A stretch of DNA of 64,000 bases from Tetracentron sinense (taxonomy: Eukaryota > Streptophyta > Magnoliopsida > Trochodendrales > Trochodendraceae). The notes below the pieces were generated by a model. That model saw only the letters and a program-made list of their open reading frames with translations. It had not been told where the DNA came from and did not search any database. A program made the position numbers and the translations under genes. Location: positions 13,442,416 to 13,506,415 of the forward strand of contig CM026564.1 in the NCBI GenBank assembly GCA_015143295.1. The letters run 5' to 3'. Positions within the stretch are counted from its first letter, which is position 1; every line of letters begins with the position of its first letter. Shown here one piece after another: positions 33,536 to 43,945 of this stretch.

Positions 33536-34057
33536 CTTTGAGAAATGATGAATCTTTTTAGGGGCAAGTCTTATGGTGGGAAGTCCATCCTTAGAGTTTT
33601 GGTTTCTTCTTCATACACCAGTTAGTAGTTTTCCTCGTTTCATCCATATTAAGGGACAATAACGATGATTTTGTATCCTAGAAGGATAGTGTTCTTTTAG
33701 AAGAACTAGCTAAACCCAAGTTGATTTTCTCAGGCTGCATACGTACCCATGATAGGATCAAGCCAAACGTAGTTCCGGTAAGGGGCATTTAGATTCGTAT
33801 TTTAAGAGCGAATAGGTTGTTTTCGTTCATACCTAGGAAGGTTTTTACTTTCGCCTTGCATCTTGAAGACTTTTGAAACTTTGATTCGTATTTTGAGAAT
33901 GAATAGGCAGTTTTCGTTCACACCTAGGAGGGTTTGGACTTCGGTCTTGTATCTTGAAGACTTTTGAAGCTTTAGTTCGCATTTTGAGAGCGAATATGCC
34001 GTTTTCATTCATACCTAGGAGAGTTTGGACTTCGATCTTGTATCTTAAAGACTTTTG
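33536..34057 (-). repeat. Tat element C tail, 91 bp tandem repeats
   Basis: Copies of TTCGTTCATACCTAGGAAGG start at about 33822, 33913 and 34004, a 91 bp period. The next copy is at 35495. Removing the LTR plus one 5 bp duplication (1401 bp) puts it 90 bp after the previous copy. This confirms both the array and the insertion. Confidence 0.8.
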
Positions 34058-35453
34058 TGTTTCCCAGATAATGGACCCTAGAGGGGGGAGGTGAATAGGG
34101 TCTATGACAATTGAAAATTTAAGCTAAGTGATTTTTACGAAATTAAAAATTAATTACTACTACTACCAACAATTAATCAGAAATAAATAGATAGAGAGAG
34201 AGTCAGAGATACCAGACACAAGATGTGTTATCGGGGTTCAGCAACTTGCCTACGTCCTCGCCTTTAAGCTTCCCGCTTTAAGGATTTTCCACGATTTCAA
34301 TAATTCCACTCTTCTTTACAGGCAGAGAGCAAGCTTTTACAATCCTTTTGCAGGTTCAGGAATAACCTTTTACAATCCTTTTAGCAGGTTAATGAATAAC
34401 CTCTTCAAGAGAAACTTTTTATTAGGTACAAGAAAACACTCTTCTCAAATGGTGCAAGAATCCTTGATTCTTGACTTTCAGCTTTTATAGAAATTGATTG
34501 GATATAAAATCTGAATTTGAAAGCTCCTAACTGAGCTAGATAAGAATGAAATACAAGGCTTACAATCACTCAAGATTGATTGGAATTGAATGCTCAAAGA
34601 ATGAGGGATTGGGATTCAAGGTATTCAATGCCAAAACAAAGTATTGATTGCTAGAAGGTTGTGAGTGATTTATTGAATGATAGAATAGTGTTGGAATCCT
34701 TTATTTTGTTCATAAATCATCTCTATTTATAGTTGAGCAATCAATATAGCCGTTGGGGGTCACATTTAATACGGACTAGCCATTACACGATTTTCCCACA
34801 GGCACTCATCGATGAGTGAGTGAAAATCAAGCCTGAGTCGTCGATGAGCGGGAACAGAAGCAATTGTAACATTTCTGTTCTTCCACTCGTCGACGAGTCT
34901 CTTGCACTCGTCGACGAGTCTACTGAAATTTTTCAGTAAACTCATCTTAATGAGACCAATTTGATGGGAATCATGCTTGGACCCTTAGGCATTCAAAACA
35001 ACATTATTTTAATCATTTTTAGGGCCTTAGATTGATGTCCAAATTATACTAAGTCTTCTAGGGTCTATCTAGGTAAACTCTGAGCAATCTTTTCCAATGT
35101 CTTGAGGACTTTTATAAGGTCCTACACATTCTTTAACTAAGACATTAGTTTTCATTGAGTGATGATCTTCTTTCTTAATTTGTGGAGCTTCACTCTTGAT
35201 GGATCTTCATAAATTGTCTTGAGCTCTTAAAGCTTTTTCTTTTGAAGGACTAGTATTTGGACTTTTTTTTATCTTGATGACCTTGAATGGTTGAACTCTT
35301 CAATTCTTCATAACTTGAAAGATAATCTTGATGTTCTTTTTATCTGAAATTTCACATTCTAAATGGAAGAATTAGTATCATAAAGTTCATTCCATTATTA
35401 TGTTATCATCGAAACTATTAAGGGTACTTAGAGTTGTAACCTTGAGGCTAATA
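34058..35453 (-). mobile_element. Solo LTR, Sirevirus-like copia
   Basis: On the plus strand it runs from TGTTTCCCAGATAATGG to CCTTGAGGCTAATA. The ending CA has become TA. It is flanked by ttttg on both sides (34053-34057 and 35454-35458). A CCTAGAGGGGGGAGGTGAAT block near its end matches the Sire1 and Sire2 LTR ends. TATA on the minus strand is at 34724-34732. Confidence 0.85.
34803..34920. promoter_or_regulatory. Array of ACTCGTCGACGAGT palindromes
   Basis: CACTCATCGATGAGTG (34803-34818, perfect 16-mer) and a degenerate copy at 34834-34849 are followed by perfect ACTCGTCGACGAGT 14-mers at 34885-34898 and 34906-34919. They are about 70-190 bp upstream of the LTR TATA on the minus strand. 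Confidence 0.85.
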
Positions 35454-35934
35454 TTTTGAAGCTTTAATTCGCATTTTGAGAGCGAATAGGCTGTTTCCAT
35501 TCATACCTAGGAGAGTTTGGACTTCGGTCTTGTATTCAAAGATTTTTGAAGCACTGTGAACAGTTTTAGCTCGTATTCAGGAGCTTGTCAAATCGCTCTA
35601 ATTTTTGCTTAGATTGACTCTTGGAGTGTTAGTCTAGAGAGCTTTTTGTTGCCCTGATTTTGCCTAGACTGACTCTTGGAGTGTTAGTCTAGCAGGCATT
35701 TTGTTTTGACTTAAATTTTTTCCTAAGCTGCCCTTTAGGGTTTTCGACTTAGCGAGCCATTGGTGCTTTAATTTTTACTAAGCTGTCCCTTTGGGTTTTC
35801 GATTTAGCGAGCTTGATTTTGACTCTAATTTTTTTCTAAGCCATCCTTTCTTATTTTCAACTTAGCGAGTCTTCTTGGGTGCTCTAATTTTTGCCTTGAC
35901 CATTTTTTAAAGTTTTGGTCTAGCAAGCTTTTCG
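35454..35934 (-). repeat. Tat element C tail, second repeat type
   Basis: After one more 91 bp unit, about six units of 65-75 bp follow, each with GGTTTTCGACTTAGCGAGCC-like or TAGACTGAC...GTTAGTCTA sequence. Several form small hairpins. They directly follow the integrase end on the minus strand. This is the 3' untranslated tail of the element. Confidence 0.7.
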
Positions 35935-36573
35935 ATTCCTAGGAATAATATCGCTTCAGGAATTTTGCATTGATTGGAGGGATGATTCGCTCTCCATCTA
36001 TCGAAGTCAACAAGTACGCTCTGTTGGAATATACCTTCTCGATGACGTAGGGCCCTTCCTACTTTGGTTCAAGTTTTCCCTTGGTTCGACGAGTGACGAT
36101 GATTGAAGTCCTGACCATTAAGACCAAATTGCCTGTCATATTCTTTTGTTGAAGGCATTAGTTATCATTTGTCTGTAATCTCTAAGCTCTGTTGGGCGTG
36201 AAGACGACGTTCATCAAGAGTCTCAAGCTCTGCAAAATGAACCTTAGCTGAGTCTTCATTTGTGATAGACTACTGAATTGTCACCCGTAGGGAGAGAATT
36301 TGAATTTCTAGGGGGAGAACTGCTTCATCACCGAAGACCAGGGAATACGGCATAGCCTGTGTCGGAGTCCGGTAAGTAGTCCTGTATGCCTAGAGGATTT
36401 CGGGTAGGCATTCATGCCAGTCCCATTTGTTTTTGTCCACAACTTTCTTGAGGATTTTGCACAAATTCTTGTTGAAGGCTTCAGTGAGACCATTTGTGGC
36501 TGCATAATACAGGGTTGAATGGTTTTCTTTGATGCCAAATTTGGCATACAATTTGTGAAATTCCTTAGTTCAA
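35935..36573 (-). pseudogene. Tat element C, integrase C-terminal half
   Basis: Minus-strand translation gives FGIKENHSTLYYAATNGL, then KKVVDKNKWDWHECLPEIL, AYRTTYRTPTQAMPYSLVFG and DEAVLPLEIQI. This is the conserved end of Tat-type integrase, after which the frame breaks but TKVGRALRHREG-like tail sequence is still visible. One stop replaces a Trp before AYRTT. The upstream part is cut off by Sire2 at 36574. Confidence 0.85.
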
Positions 36574-37738
36574 TGATTCCTTTGACCTAGAAGGGGGTGA
36601 ATAGGTCTACTTAACAAATTCTACCAATTTTAATTTTAAGCACTCACAAACAATCAATCACAAGTGAATATGCAAACTTTTTACGTGAAAAACCCTTTTG
36701 GGAAAAACCACGGGACCTAGTCCTGCACAAATTTCACTATGAGAAAATTAAAGAAGTACAAGACTTAAATCTTACCAAACCAGACATGACACATTGTTCC
36801 TTGGTATTGATTCTTTACCTTGCAAACCATGAACTCAGCTAGTTTAACCTCTGCCACAACAGCTCCGGTTCCTCACTGACCACTTCTTCTCAAAGCGATT
36901 CAACCACGATCTCCAAAGATCGATTCCCATCCTTGACGGCTTTGGATCATGCCAACCAACACTCACAATGGAGTAACATTGGGTATTTGAAGGTTCAACT
37001 AATCTCTAGGGAGATCTCACGAAGTATTGAGATCGAATGAAGGAAATATGATAAGAATAGGTTAACCTTGCTTCACTAGAGAAAAAGAGAGGAGAGATGA
37101 ATAGATCAACCAAAAGAGTGTTGATTGATCTTTTAAAGATGATAGAACACTCAAAACTCTCTCCTAAAAATTCCCACCTTCGGAATAGGTCTTTAGACAC
37201 TTTATAGAATGGAAAAACAAGTTTCCCTAATGAAAAAGTTCAGATTTGGAAAGTTTTAGCCAAGGTTGGTCGATCGGCTATCAGGGGCGGTCGACTGACT
37301 AAGAAACAATAGCTTACTGTTTTATGAAAAATGCAAAATCATATACAATCGGTTGACCAACTATGAGGCCCGGTCGACCTGCTGATCCAATTTAGCTACT
37401 GTTAGTGTTTTTATTCAAAACATATGACAGACGGTCGACCGGCCCCAAACCCCGATCGACCGGGATTCACTAGATATGCTTAAAAACACTTTCCAATCCA
37501 ACCTTAAGTTATTTTGCTAACCACCTAGGTCTTTTCAGAGGTTATAGGAAAATTCCACCTAGGTATTCATCGTAACTAGGTCTCTTACCTTCCTAATGAC
37601 ATGAGCCAAGTATGAGCGCGGAATCTTCAGGCTTCATGCTTCATCTTCAATTAGCTTGATCTTCTTTAAGCATACACACTACTCACTGAGCATTGTTTTG
37701 AATACAAAATTAGCCAATATCAAATTCATGACATTACA
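36574..37738 (-). repeat. Sire2 3' LTR
   Basis: On the plus strand it runs from TGATTCCTTTGACCTAG to TTCATGACATTACA, 1165 bp. It has a CCTAGAAGGGGGTGAATAGG end block and a TATAAAG box on the minus strand near 37196-37206. The left flank is ttcaa. Confidence 0.8.
37268..37464. promoter_or_regulatory. Array of CCGGTCGACCGG-like palindromes in the Sire2 LTR
   Basis: GGTCGATCGGC (37268), GGCGGTCGACTGAC (37286), TCGGTTGACC (37349), CCCGGTCGACCT (37369), CGGTCGACCGG (37432) and CCCGATCGACCGGG (37451-37464). They lie about 70-260 bp upstream of the LTR TATA on the minus strand. Confidence 0.85.
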
Positions 37739-37753
37739 ATCTGCTCCTTTGAA
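37739..37753 (-). other. Sire2 polypurine tract
   Basis: On the minus strand TCAAAGGAGCAGAT directly precedes TGTAATGTCATG of the LTR. It is somewhat decayed compared with Sire1. A better preserved extra copy (GCCAAAAAGGGGGAGAAAG) lies at 38004-38022. Confidence 0.7.
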
Positions 37754-38317
37754 AATTCCGTGACAAAAACAAAGACTAAAGTACATGACTTGAGCATTTC
37801 CAATTGCAATTGGACCATTACATGACTGAATCAAAACAAAAACCAAAATTACAGGACTTAGACTTGAATTACATTCATTCTTGGCTTCTCCTTAATCTCT
37901 GTCCACACCTGGACATGCTTAAACAACTTCTACCAAGTGAAGTATGAGAAAAAAATATAATAGAGACCTATAAACATGCATAATGTAATGATGGAATGTA
38001 CTACTTTCTCCCCCTTTTTGGCATAGATTGCCAAAGTGATAATCAACAAGAAAATTTGAAGACGAGACAAACAACTCATATATCAGATAGGCAATAGCAG
38101 AATTACAACCCAGAGACAAGAGCTATATAAAACCATCTAAATGATCCACAATAAGATAAACCGTCCAAAACAAATATAGTGAACCATGAATCCAAACCAT
38201 ACAATCCACAAAACACAAACAAGAATCATAGATCATCCAGAGATAGGAGCAAAATAAAAAATAGATCAAAGCACATAAGACAACTCCTAAGTCAAACTAA
38301 GCAGTCTGAATGAGAGA

Positions 38318-39598
38318 CTAATCACAATCTGCATCGTACTGAGCATGAAAGTCCATAAGCTCGCAACGAACAGCATCGACCGAGGCATCCAAAGAACTCA
38401 ATCAGGAATCCATGTGAGTAGCAAAAGAGGACTAAGATGCATCAATGACATCTAACCGAGGATCCATCCTCACAGCAAAAGCGGACTGAGCAGCCGACAT
38501 CGCCTCCAATGCAGCAGCAATCGATGCGAGAGAAATCTTTGAAGGGGGCTGAGAAGAAGAGGCACCAACATCAAGATGAATTGGAATATCCTCACCAATA
38601 AGAACATCGATTGGGACAGCAAAATATGTGATACTACTCGAGAGAGATTTATTGGTGATGGGTCCAATAGAGTACTGGAATTACTCACCTGGAGTAGCTC
38701 GAGCCCCTTTAACACCCGCAAGGGTGGAGATGAGAACACCAAAGGGTAAGGCAGTCTTGGCCAACATGACCTGATTTGCTTTGATCATAAGATCAGCAAT
38801 GAGGGTACCCATATCAATGGGATCACCCTGAATGATACTATAGAGAAAGCGGGCATGGTCCGTGGCAAGCTCGGTGCTATGAATTTTTGGATGGATGTTG
38901 GAGCACATGATTAAGTGAAGAAGTCGAGTAGACCGAGTAAGATTACGATGAAGAAGATGAGGGGCCTGCCACTTGGTTTGGGTAGAGCATAGAGCAGCCG
39001 TGACAGTATCCAAATCGAACCTATCATCAATACCCTGATGTAGGAATGGGTAGTATGCCATAGGAATACTGGGGGTTTTGATCCAGTAAGAGATGATATC
39101 TGGATCGATGAGGATATAGGTACCCCTAACCCATGACTGGAAAGAGCGTGCAACAAAGTCAATATCATGGATGTTGGCATAAAATTTGCGGACCAATTCC
39201 ACTGGGCATTGACCATGAATATCCAGTAATTTGGCTAGTTGACGAGAGGACAAAATGTCACAAAAATTAGACTCAAGAAACTCAAAAATTTTGGTACTCC
39301 GTTCAAGAATGACCGAGCGCTTGGACATTGAGGATTTGTACACATCCTTAGTATGCCACGATAAGAAAATATCAGAGAGGGGAGAAGGCATTGAAGACTG
39401 AACGGGATGCTCCTTGGGGTGAGCCTTGCTTGGACCCTTGGATGTGACTTTGGGAGCCCGTTTGGGTCTAGGGTTATCCTGAATAGTGATACCCTTGCCC
39501 TTTTTGACAATCAGGGCAATGACAAATTCAGTGTCATTGCCTGATTCCTCATTAGACTCGAAGGAAGCGAGGGGGCGCTTGGATGAGGCCCCCGCCAT
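38318..39598 (-). pseudogene. Sire2 ORF3, env-like / plant transposon protein
   Basis: The frame reads MAGASSKRPLASFESNEESG from 39598 and stays in one frame to TAG at 38318-38320, 427 codons including the stop, with in-frame stops at 38681-38683 and two near 38400-38430. An upstream open stretch to 39712 adds a hydrophobic segment (MICGFSLVLLSFLMAG). Shared with Sire1 ORF3 are KRSVILER, LVRKFYANIHD, the SNIHPKIHSTELATDHARF block, DLMIKANQ and LPFGVLISTLAG, and a similar helical tail. No known enzymatic motif is visible. The role in the element is unknown. Confidence 0.8.
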
Positions 39599-39740
39599 GA
39601 GAAAAGAGAGTAAGACCAAAGAAAATCCACAAATCATGATGAAATCAAGGAAATGAGATGCAATCCAAGGAAAGAGAGTAAGATTAAGGGGATTACCTGA
39701 GGAAAATCGCAAGAGTGAAGTAGAGGAGAAAGAGCCCTAG

Positions 39741-39826
39741 CCGGTCGACCAAAAACACTGTTTGTAAAACATAAAAAGCACTAGTCGAGGGTTTTCAAGG
39801 CTCCAATTCGCAAGCCGGTCGACTGG
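39741..39826. promoter_or_regulatory. LTR-type palindromes upstream of Sire2 ORF3
   Basis: CCGGTCGACC (39741-39750) and CCGGTCGACTGG (39815-39826) match the palindrome of the Sire2 LTR, not that of Sire1. They are 143-228 bp upstream of the 39598 start, the same arrangement as in Sire1. Confidence 0.8.
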
Positions 39827-40389
39827 GATGCCAACAGTTTGAAAAACATTTGTTTTGCTTAAGAAGAAAACTTGTACTCCCCCTCTCAAAGACACCCCTT
39901 TTGAAAAACTCCCAAAAACAACATATTTAGGCACAACACACTCCCCCTAACAATGTCAACCATTAACACACAGAATCTCAAGGAAACCATGTTAGTTTTA
40001 GGATAAAGCACATGAATGCATGACAAAATTTCCAAGATATGAATAGTGATGTGCCCAAGAAATAGAATCATGAAATTTGACTAAATGAGGATATGTCCAT
40101 CTACGATAGTCACATGTGAGATCAAATACAGGCACACAAGCTAAGATACATTTAGCCATAAGTTGCACATGGGACTGAACTATATCAAAGATGGCAACCT
40201 TAGAAGGGTGCTGACATTATTGCATTTCAAGGGCACCTGATTTCACAAATCCTAGAAGGCGCACGTAGTGAAATCCGAAGTTTAGAGAGTAATTTTTGTG
40301 CTATTTTCACCCTTGTTTCTGTGACAATCTTTTCTTTCCTTGACATATTTCAAACATCTTTTTCTTGGCTTATTCTCATGCAAATTTTT

Positions 40390-40555
40390 TGTACAATGGT
40401 GGCTTTCACACTAATTGGGTAGGTAGCCCTTGGCAGCAGGGGCTTTCACTCTAGCGATCCAGATAAATACCTACTGTCCGCATAGGTAGCCATTTCATAC
40501 TGTTTGCATCCAATAGTGACTTTCACACTATCCCAGAGGTAGCCATTTCCATTGC
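40390..40555 (-). promoter_or_regulatory. Conserved noncoding block between pol and ORF3 (Sire2)
   Basis: On the minus strand it has three GGCTACCT motifs alternating with AGTGTGAAAGTC, AGAGTGAAAGCC and AGTGTGAAAGCC. It aligns with Sire1 16470-16630. The rest of 39827-41204 is AT-rich noncoding sequence with nothing recognised. Confidence 0.75.
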
Positions 40556-41204
40556 ATAAGTCTTTTGAAAGGGGCACATTTCAATGAAATATCAACTTCA
40601 TGGTCAAACTGGATTTGGTCAACCTAGTGGGCCATCATGAATAATTGCAACACCTATACATGAGGAACGGGACCATCTTCAAGGGTCAATTAGAGTGTAT
40701 GTGCATGTCAATGGGCACCATTGTGAGCCAACTTCTAACTGTAATTAGCAAGATAGTCTATGTTCAATCACACAAAAGACTTGGTAGGTATGATATCCTT
40801 ATGTAATCAATCCTATACAGTATACATATATCTTGGATAAGCATTATGAGCATAAGGAAATTGAGACATGCATAATAAGATGGGAGAATCAGCTCAAACA
40901 CAACTCTTTTTGGTATTTTTGATTTTTTAATGTTTTTAAATTTTTCAATATGACTAACTAAAAAGAAATACAAAAACCTTTTTGGGTTTTCTTGGATGAA
41001 CTAGACAAGTTACAACAAAAAAAATAATCAAAAGCTAATAATATAAACCGAAGGGAGAGAACTAGGAAGAGAGGTGCTGAGTGGGAATCCCATTCTAACT
41101 AAGGATTCTTGTGGCTCTAGAGGATCCAGCTACAGGAGAACCAGGAACGGAGAGCTTTCCCCCCTTTTCCGCCTGACTCTTTGGTTTTAAGAATGCTGGC
41201 TCAA

Positions 41205-41664
41205 TCACTCAATAGCACACACACCAATGGATTTTCTAAGGAACTCAAACCTAAGAGAGTCTAGGGGTTTAGTAAGAATATCTGCAAGTTGAGTTTCAGT
41301 GTGCACATATTCTAAGATCACAACACTTTGCTCAACAAGCTCTAGAATGAAATGGTGTCGAATGTCTATGTGTTTGGTGCGAGAGTCTTGTACGGGGTTT
41401 TTGGAAATATTAATGGCACTTGTATTATCATAATACATAGTCATGGTGCCCTGCTCTATCCCGTGGTCCTGCAGTAGACAAGGAGATGGAATTCTGCTTT
41501 TTGATAAGCCAAGCAACTAAGCAGTTTCCAACATAGAAGCATCCTCCAGAGGTACGTTTCCTATCATCAGCATTTCTGGCCCAGTCGGCATCAGAATATC
41601 CAAAAACTACAACAATAGTATCAAAGGGATACCAGAGGCCAAAAGATAGAGTTCCAATTACATA
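41205..41664 (-). pseudogene. Sire2 RNase H, end of pol
   Basis: The frame shows YYDNTSAINISKNPVQDSRTKHIDIRHHFI, ending ILTKPLDSLRFEFLRKSIGV. The first half (41517-41664) holds the DADWA-type region in broken frames, with an indel near 41500. It corresponds to Sire1 15437-15961. Confidence 0.85.
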
Positions 41665-42690
41665 TCAAATAATACATTTGACAGCTAGTAAGTGAGACTC
41701 TTTGGGGCTCGCTTGATTGCTAGCACAAGCTCCGACACTAAAGGCAATGTCAGGACGACTGGCAGTCAGATGGAGCAAACTGCCAATCATACTATGGTAT
41801 GTGGTTTGGTCAACACTTTTGCCTGAAGCATCTTTGCTTAGCTTTGTAGTGGTGCTCATTGGAGTGCGAGCATACTTAGCTGAACTCATACAAATTTCTT
41901 TACAAGGTCTTTGGCATATTTGGTTTGGGATACATAAATCCTATTTTTCATTTGTTTAACCAGCTGACCTAGAAAGAAATTCAGTTCACCAACCATGCTC
42001 ATCTCAAATTCATTGTTCATTTGTTCAGCAAATGAGTGAGCATAAGAGTCTGATGTGGAACCAAAGACTATATCATCAACACAAATCTGGGCAATGACCA
42101 TATCATCCTTGATATTGTTAATGAAAAGGGTCTTGTGTACTCCCCCTCTTGAAAATCCATTTTCTAAGAGGTAGGTAGTCAGTCTCTCATACCAAGCTCT
42201 GGGAGTTTGCTTCAAACTATAGAAAGCCCTTTTTAACCTGTACACCTGGTCAAGATGATTTGGGTCCTTAAACCCTTTTGATTGTTCCACATAGACTTCC
42301 TCCTGAAGAATGTCATTCAGAAAGACACTCTTGACATCCATCTGAAAAAGCTTGAATTTTAGATGACATGCAACAGCTAGCAAAATTCTAATTGACTCTA
42401 GCCGGACAACAGGAGCGAAGGTTTCATTGAAATTGACACATTCAATCTGAGTGTATCCCTGTGCAACTAACCTGGCCTTGCTTCTTACAATGGTATCATT
42501 TTCATCAGATTTGTTCTTGAAGATCCATTTGGTACCTATTACATTTGTGTCTTTTGGCTTAAAAACTAAAAACCATACATCATTCCTTATAAACTGATTT
42601 AACTCTTCTTGCATGACAGTTATCCAATATTCATTCGTAAGAGCTTCAGTTATATTTTTGGGTTCAAATGTAGAAGTGTAGCAAAGGTAG
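41665..42690 (-). pseudogene. Sire2 reverse transcriptase
   Basis: Minus-strand frames carry [40 protein letters not shown] and the catalytic site CVDDIVFGS, where most copies have YVDD. A frame change falls near 41886, before the SSAKYARTPMSTTTKLS part. It is closely related to Sire1 RT. Confidence 0.88.
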
Positions 42691-43945
42691 CTAACTTAAT
42701 TTTCAACTTGTTTTCGAGTTCTCACTCCACTTTTGAGATTTCCAATAATTTCAGTTGAGGAGTGAGGTCTCATAACCCTAGGATGTGTAGATTTTTTAGG
42801 ATGTGACATTAACGGTGACTCATCTTTAGATTTAGACGTTGGAATAGTCACAACTTCTTTAGTATTGTCATCCTTAAGTTGCACAGTCTTAGTTCCGGAG
42901 TCATCAACAACCACATTTATGGACTCCATGACAGTAGAGGTTCTTAAGTTGTATACTCGATATGCCTTACTATTTGTAGAATACCCAAGAAAAATCCCTT
43001 TATCACTATGAGATTCAAACTTGCCCAATTGTTCTCTATCCCTGAGGATATAACATTTACTTCCGAATACTCGAAAGTACTTGACATTGGGTCTCTTGTA
43101 ATTTCACAACTCATACGGGGTCTTCCTTGTTCCAGGCCTAGTATAGACTCTATTTACAGTATAGTATGCAGTGCTAACTGCTTCAGCCCAAAAATAAGCA
43201 GTTAGGTTGTTGCTGTGAAACATGACTCTAGCCATCTCTTGAAGCACCCTATTCTTCCTCTCTACAATACCACTTTGCTGAGGTGTTATTGGAGTTGAGA
43301 ATTCATGTTTGATGTCAAACTCATCACAAAACTCATTGTACTTAGAGTTTTCAAACTCCTTTACATGATCACTACGGATTTGAGTGATTGGGAATCCTTT
43401 TTCATTTTGAACTCTTTTACAAATACTCTTGAAGTTCTAAAAAGCGTATGAATGCAACTCATTACATCCTTGAGAAATCATCAACCATCACTAGGATATA
43501 TCGCTTATCACCTAGACTTTTAGTTCTAGTAGAACTCATGAGATCCATGTGAATTAATTCTAATGGATGTGAGGTAGCGATATTTGAAGCCTTCTTGTGT
43601 GGGTTTTTAATTTGTTTGCAATTTGACATGGCCCACACACAGTAGTAGAGGATTTCCCTAGTTTAGGCACACCTCTCACACATTCAAGTCTAGAGAGTTT
43701 GTTTATGTCTTTGAAATTCATGTGACCTAGCCTCCTATGCTATAGATCCACTTCCTCAACTTTAGCCCTATTGTAGATTTTGGAGGAACCCACACTTGGA
43801 ATTAAGCCATAGCAATTATCAGTGGTTCTTAACCCTTCCAAAACACACAAACCTTTATCATCCACAACAGAACATTTATTATTGGTAAAGTGCATAACAT
43901 GGTTATCATCACACAATTGGCTTATGCTAATCAGATTAGGTGAAG
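42691..43945 (-). pseudogene. Sire2 integrase, truncated
   Basis: It starts at the boundary with LISISQLCDDNH (before the zinc motif), then RRLGHMNFKD, a zinc-binding CGPC, HMDL, DDFSRM and RSDHVKEF. The domain tail [20 protein letters not shown] lies at 42696-43028. There are several frameshifts, and a stop at 42696-42698 before the linker to RT. Protease and gag, expected beyond 43945, are absent. Confidence 0.85.

Larger units (their letters stand above)
36574..43945 (-). mobile_element. Sire2: 3' two thirds of a Sirevirus-type copia element
   Basis: On the minus strand it reads integrase, RT, RNase H, conserved noncoding block, ORF3, polypurine tract, 3' LTR. Gag, protease and its own 5' LTR are missing. 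At about 43945 it joins foreign AT-rich sequence from an L element. It lies in the integrase of Tat element C. It is clearly related to Sire1 but is a different family, with different LTR sequence and palindromes. Confidence 0.88.

Noticed and set aside
33802..34008. Minus-strand ORF with internal repeats
   Set aside because: It is the translation of the 91 bp tandem repeat and has no separate support.
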